The notes under the pieces are model-generated. The model was not told the origin of the DNA. It saw only the letters and a list, made by a program, of their open reading frames with translations, and ran no database searches. The translations under genes were made by a program, and so were the position numbers. Shown here in pieces: positions 61,705-64,000 of a stretch of 64,000 nt of DNA (position 1 is its first letter; each line of letters begins with the position of its first letter). This stretch comes from DATGPD01 sp041398565 (GTDB lineage Bacteria; Planctomycetota; UBA1135; UBA2386): positions 70,089-134,088 of the forward strand of contig JAWKUN010000007.1 of the NCBI GenBank assembly GCA_041398565.1, read 5' to 3'.

Positions 61705-64000
61705 ATGGCGTCCGTTGAATCGTCAGACCTCGCGCCGTGCCTTGCGAGCAAGCTGTGGGCAGCCGCGGGCTCGACCATGCTCTCCGAACTCCCCCCGAGC
61801 CCTGGCGGCGGTGAAGAGGCGCTCGACGCGGCGGAGCAGCTCATGCTGGAGGCCCTCGAGGAGGACCCCGACCTGCCCTCCACCGTTCTGAGCCGGCTCT
61901 GCGCAGCACGCCCCGAGTTGGCAGAAGGGCTGCGCGAGGCGCACCGCGCCTTCGTCTTGGTCCAGCACACGCTGCAGGCCCTGAAGACGGCGGCCCCGAC
62001 CGCGGCGCAAGCTGCGGGCACGCTCGTCGCCGGGCGCTTCCAAGTCCTGGGCCAGCTGGGCCGCGGCGGCATGTCGCTGGTGCTCGCGGCCTGGGATCGA
62101 CAGCTACGGCGCAAGGTCGCGCTGAAGCTGGTTCACGCCCCCCTCGGCGCCGACGAGCGGACGCTCGCGCAGCGCCGGGCGCGGCTCGTGCACGAAGCCC
62201 AGGTGCTGGCCCAGCTCGACCACCCCGGCATCGTGCCGGTGCACGACGTCGTTCGCGACGAGCGCCAAGAGGTCTACGTGGCGATGCAGCGCGTGCGCGG
62301 CGTGGATCTGCGTGCGGTCTACCAGCGTCACTGGGCGGGTGACCGCGAGTGGAGCCTCGCGCGCACGGTCGGCGTGCTGCAACGCACCTGTGAGGCCGTT
62401 GCCTACGCACACGACAAGGGCGTGCTGCACCGCGACCTGAAGCCCGCGAACGTGATGGTCGGCGCCTTCGGCGAGACCTTCGTCATGGACTGGGGGCTGG
62501 CGCGCACGGGCAAGCGGGCCGATGCGATCGATCTTGCCGCGGCCACCGACCCGGCTGCCAGCGAGCCTGCTACCACTGAGCGGGCTGCCACCGAAGCGCG
62601 AAGCCCGATCGACGACCCCGCAGCCTCCCTGTCGGTCGTCGTCACCGATCGCGACATGGGCGCCGAGCCCTCCTCGGTGCTGCGCACCTTGGAGGGCGAC
62701 GTGCTCGGCACTCCGAGCTACATGTCGCCCGAGCAGGCCGCCGGCAGGCTCGACGCGATCGACGCACGCTCGGACGTCTACGGTGCAGGGTCGATGCTCT
62801 ACGAGCTGCTGGCCGGCCACGCACCGTACCTACGCGCTGGCCAAACGCGTTCGTCGTCGGAGATCCTGGCCGACGTGCGGGCGAAGCCGCCCGAGCCGCT
62901 GCGGTCCGCGGCGCGTCACGCGCCGGTCGAGCTGGTGGCCATCGCCGAGCGTACCATGGCGCGCGACCCCGCGGCGCGCTACCCGTCGATGCTCGAGGTG
63001 GCCGACGACCTGCGCGCGTTCCTCGAGGGTCGCGTCGTGCGCGCCCACCGCACCGGTGCGTGGAGCGAGGCCAAGAAGTGGATCGGGCGCCATCGCGGGG
63101 TCGTGGCGGTTCTGGGAATGCTGGTGGTCACCGTGATCGCCGCGACCATCACGTTCGCGATGCTCTACCGCGAGTCGGAGCGCCGCCGGCTGCGCGTGCA
63201 GACAGCCCAGCTCGATTCCCAGCGGCGCATCAATGCGCTGGCCGGCTTCAGCTTCGCGGGCACGCCGGCGCAGGGCTTCGTCGACGAGTTCGACGGACAC
63301 CTCTTACACCGGCGGTGGACCTGCCAGGGGCTTTGCGGCCAGATCAGCTCGCGCAACGGTGCGTTGGTGCTGAGCTCCCCGGGACGAGCACAGCAGCCGA
63401 CCATTCTCTCCCTGGACCCGCACGTCCAACTCGTGCACGGCGACTTCGACGTGCGCGTCGCGTTCAGGCTCGGCGGCTTCGATCTGCCCGAAGAGCCACG
63501 CGGGGGGCGCGTCGCCGGCCTGCAGGCGGTCGATGCGAGGACGGGCGCAGTCCAGGCCGCGATCAACCGCGAGGTCGAGCGGGAGCCGACGCCTCCGGTG
63601 CGTTGGGAGCACAGCTACCGTTGCTACAACGATGCGACCGCGAGCAACGTGCTCGCGGAACATTGTGCGGCCGCGGACGGCAGCTCGGGCGTTCTTCGCT
63701 TGACCCGGACGGGCAGCGAATACGCGGCATGGTGCTGGTTGGACGGCTGGCGCGAGCTGTTCCGGGCCGAGGGCACCACCGAGCCAGTCTACTTCCGGCT
63801 ATTCGCTCGCAACTGGTACGCCGCCCAGCCGTTCGAGTTCGCGGTCGAGCGCTTCGAGCTGATCGCCGATCCCGCCAGCGCCGGCGCCGAGGTCTCCGGC
63901 CTTGCGGACGGCTTCGACGGCGTGCAGATCGATCCGCGCTTCACGGTGAAGTCCCGCTCGGCAATCGCCGCCCAGGTCGACGGCCGCCTGTACCTGGAGA
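61705..64000 (+). CDS. Transmembrane Ser/Thr protein kinase with ConA-like outer domains (partial, runs off the window)
   Basis: At least 765 residues, open to the last base. The N-terminal 105 residues are acidic and helical. The kinase domain covers about 109-435: LGQLGRGGMSLVLAA (Gly loop), VALKL (Lys about 141), HRDLKPANVM (Asp about 244), MDWGLAR in place of DFG (Asp about 262), then a 70-residue Thr/Ala-rich insert before GTPSYMSPEQA. One transmembrane helix follows (VVAVLGMLVVTVIAATITFAML, about 465-486). Outside it are a ConA/LamG-like module starting VDEFDGHLLHRRW (about 527) and the beginning of a second, ADGFDGVQIDPRF (about 732). Divergent from an ECF sigma gene. The start at 61705 is the first ATG in the frame that fits. 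Confidence 0.9.
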   Translation, partial: MASVESSDLAPCLASKLWAAAGSTMLSELPPSPGGGEEALDAAEQLMLEALEEDPDLPSTVLSRLCAARPELAEGLREAHRAFVLVQHTLQALKTAAPTAAQAAGTLVAGRFQVLGQLGRGGMSLVLAAWDRQLRRKVALKLVHAPLGADERTLAQRRARLVHEAQVLAQLDHPGIVPVHDVVRDERQEVYVAMQRVRGVDLRAVYQRHWAGDREWSLARTVGVLQRTCEAVAYAHDKGVLHRDLKPANVMVGAFGETFVMDWGLARTGKRADAIDLAAATDPAASEPATTERAATEARSPIDDPAASLSVVVTDRDMGAEPSSVLRTLEGDVLGTPSYMSPEQAAGRLDAIDARSDVYGAGSMLYELLAGHAPYLRAGQTRSSSEILADVRAKPPEPLRSAARHAPVELVAIAERTMARDPAARYPSMLEVADDLRAFLEGRVVRAHRTGAWSEAKKWIGRHRGVVAVLGMLVVTVIAATITFAMLYRESERRRLRVQTAQLDSQRRINALAGFSFAGTPAQGFVDEFDGHLLHRRWTCQGLCGQISSRNGALVLSSPGRAQQPTILSLDPHVQLVHGDFDVRVAFRLGGFDLPEEPRGGRVAGLQAVDARTGAVQAAINREVEREPTPPVRWEHSYRCYNDATASNVLAEHCAAADGSSGVLRLTRTGSEYAAWCWLDGWRELFRAEGTTEPVYFRLFARNWYAAQPFEFAVERFELIADPASAGAEVSGLADGFDGVQIDPRFTVKSRSAIAAQVDGRLYLE

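Overview
The window is GC-rich (about two thirds G+C by eye) chromosomal DNA of a Gram-negative type bacterium, most likely a planctomycete. The reasons are indirect: secreted proteins built from ELWxxDGTxxGT or FG-GAP repeats that end in one shared kind of C-terminal domain, haem proteins combined with copper-monooxygenase-like or ethylbenzene-dehydrogenase-like domains, ECF sigma factors with extra domains or paired with Ser/Thr kinases, and LPS-type outer-membrane genes. The lineage call is an inference. I saw no rRNA, tRNA, CRISPR array or phage genes.

Region 1 (about 0.3-38.9 kb) is dense and intact. In order it holds: a cytochrome c/copper-monooxygenase-like/EF-hand protein with a thioredoxin-like lipoprotein; an unknown protein divergent from an outer-membrane barrel lipoprotein; a lone response regulator; a patatin; an NAD(P)HX epimerase; a very large hybrid sensor kinase; recG; a UDP-sugar pyrophosphorylase; a PhzF and methyltransferase-like pair; an ETF-ubiquinone oxidoreductase; a dihaem cytochrome with an EB_dh-like domain; an orphan FAD/4Fe-4S subunit of the 4-hydroxybenzoyl-CoA reductase type; and an envelope cluster (two LptF/G-like permeases divergent from a double WaaP-like kinase and an LpxL-like acyltransferase). 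It continues with OsmC, a trehalose-6-phosphate synthase/phosphatase fusion, a PTS enzyme I-like protein with altered active-site residues, a DUF971 protein, MobA, an ELWxxDGTxxGT giant protein, a DsrE/YedF-like protein, a two-domain VOC protein and a transglutaminase-like lipoprotein.

Region 2 (about 38.9-60.6 kb) is a patch of genome decay. Four same-strand fragments of the 3' end of one IS91-family element (39.0, 44.9, 50.5 and 60.2 kb) and one IS66 scrap (54.3 kb) lie among broken genes: a HEAT-repeat lipoprotein, a GNAT-like gene, an FMN-binding glutamate synthase gene, an ABC-F ATPase, an ATPase-like C-terminus, a POT peptide transporter and a small secreted protein. Intact genes among them are an ECF sigma factor fused through a membrane segment to carboxypeptidase-regulatory-like domains, an FG-GAP protein, a membrane-anchored Ig-fold protein, small secreted proteins and a second ELWxxDGTxxGT protein.

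Region 3 (61-64 kb) holds an ECF sigma gene divergent from a membrane-spanning Ser/Thr kinase that runs off the window end.

The themes that tie genes together are outer-membrane and LPS building (LptF/G, WaaP-like, LpxL-like), electron transfer (cytochromes, ETF-QO, molybdo-flavoprotein subunit, MobA), large secreted repeat proteins, and surface-linked signalling (hybrid kinase, fused sigma factor, sigma/kinase pair).
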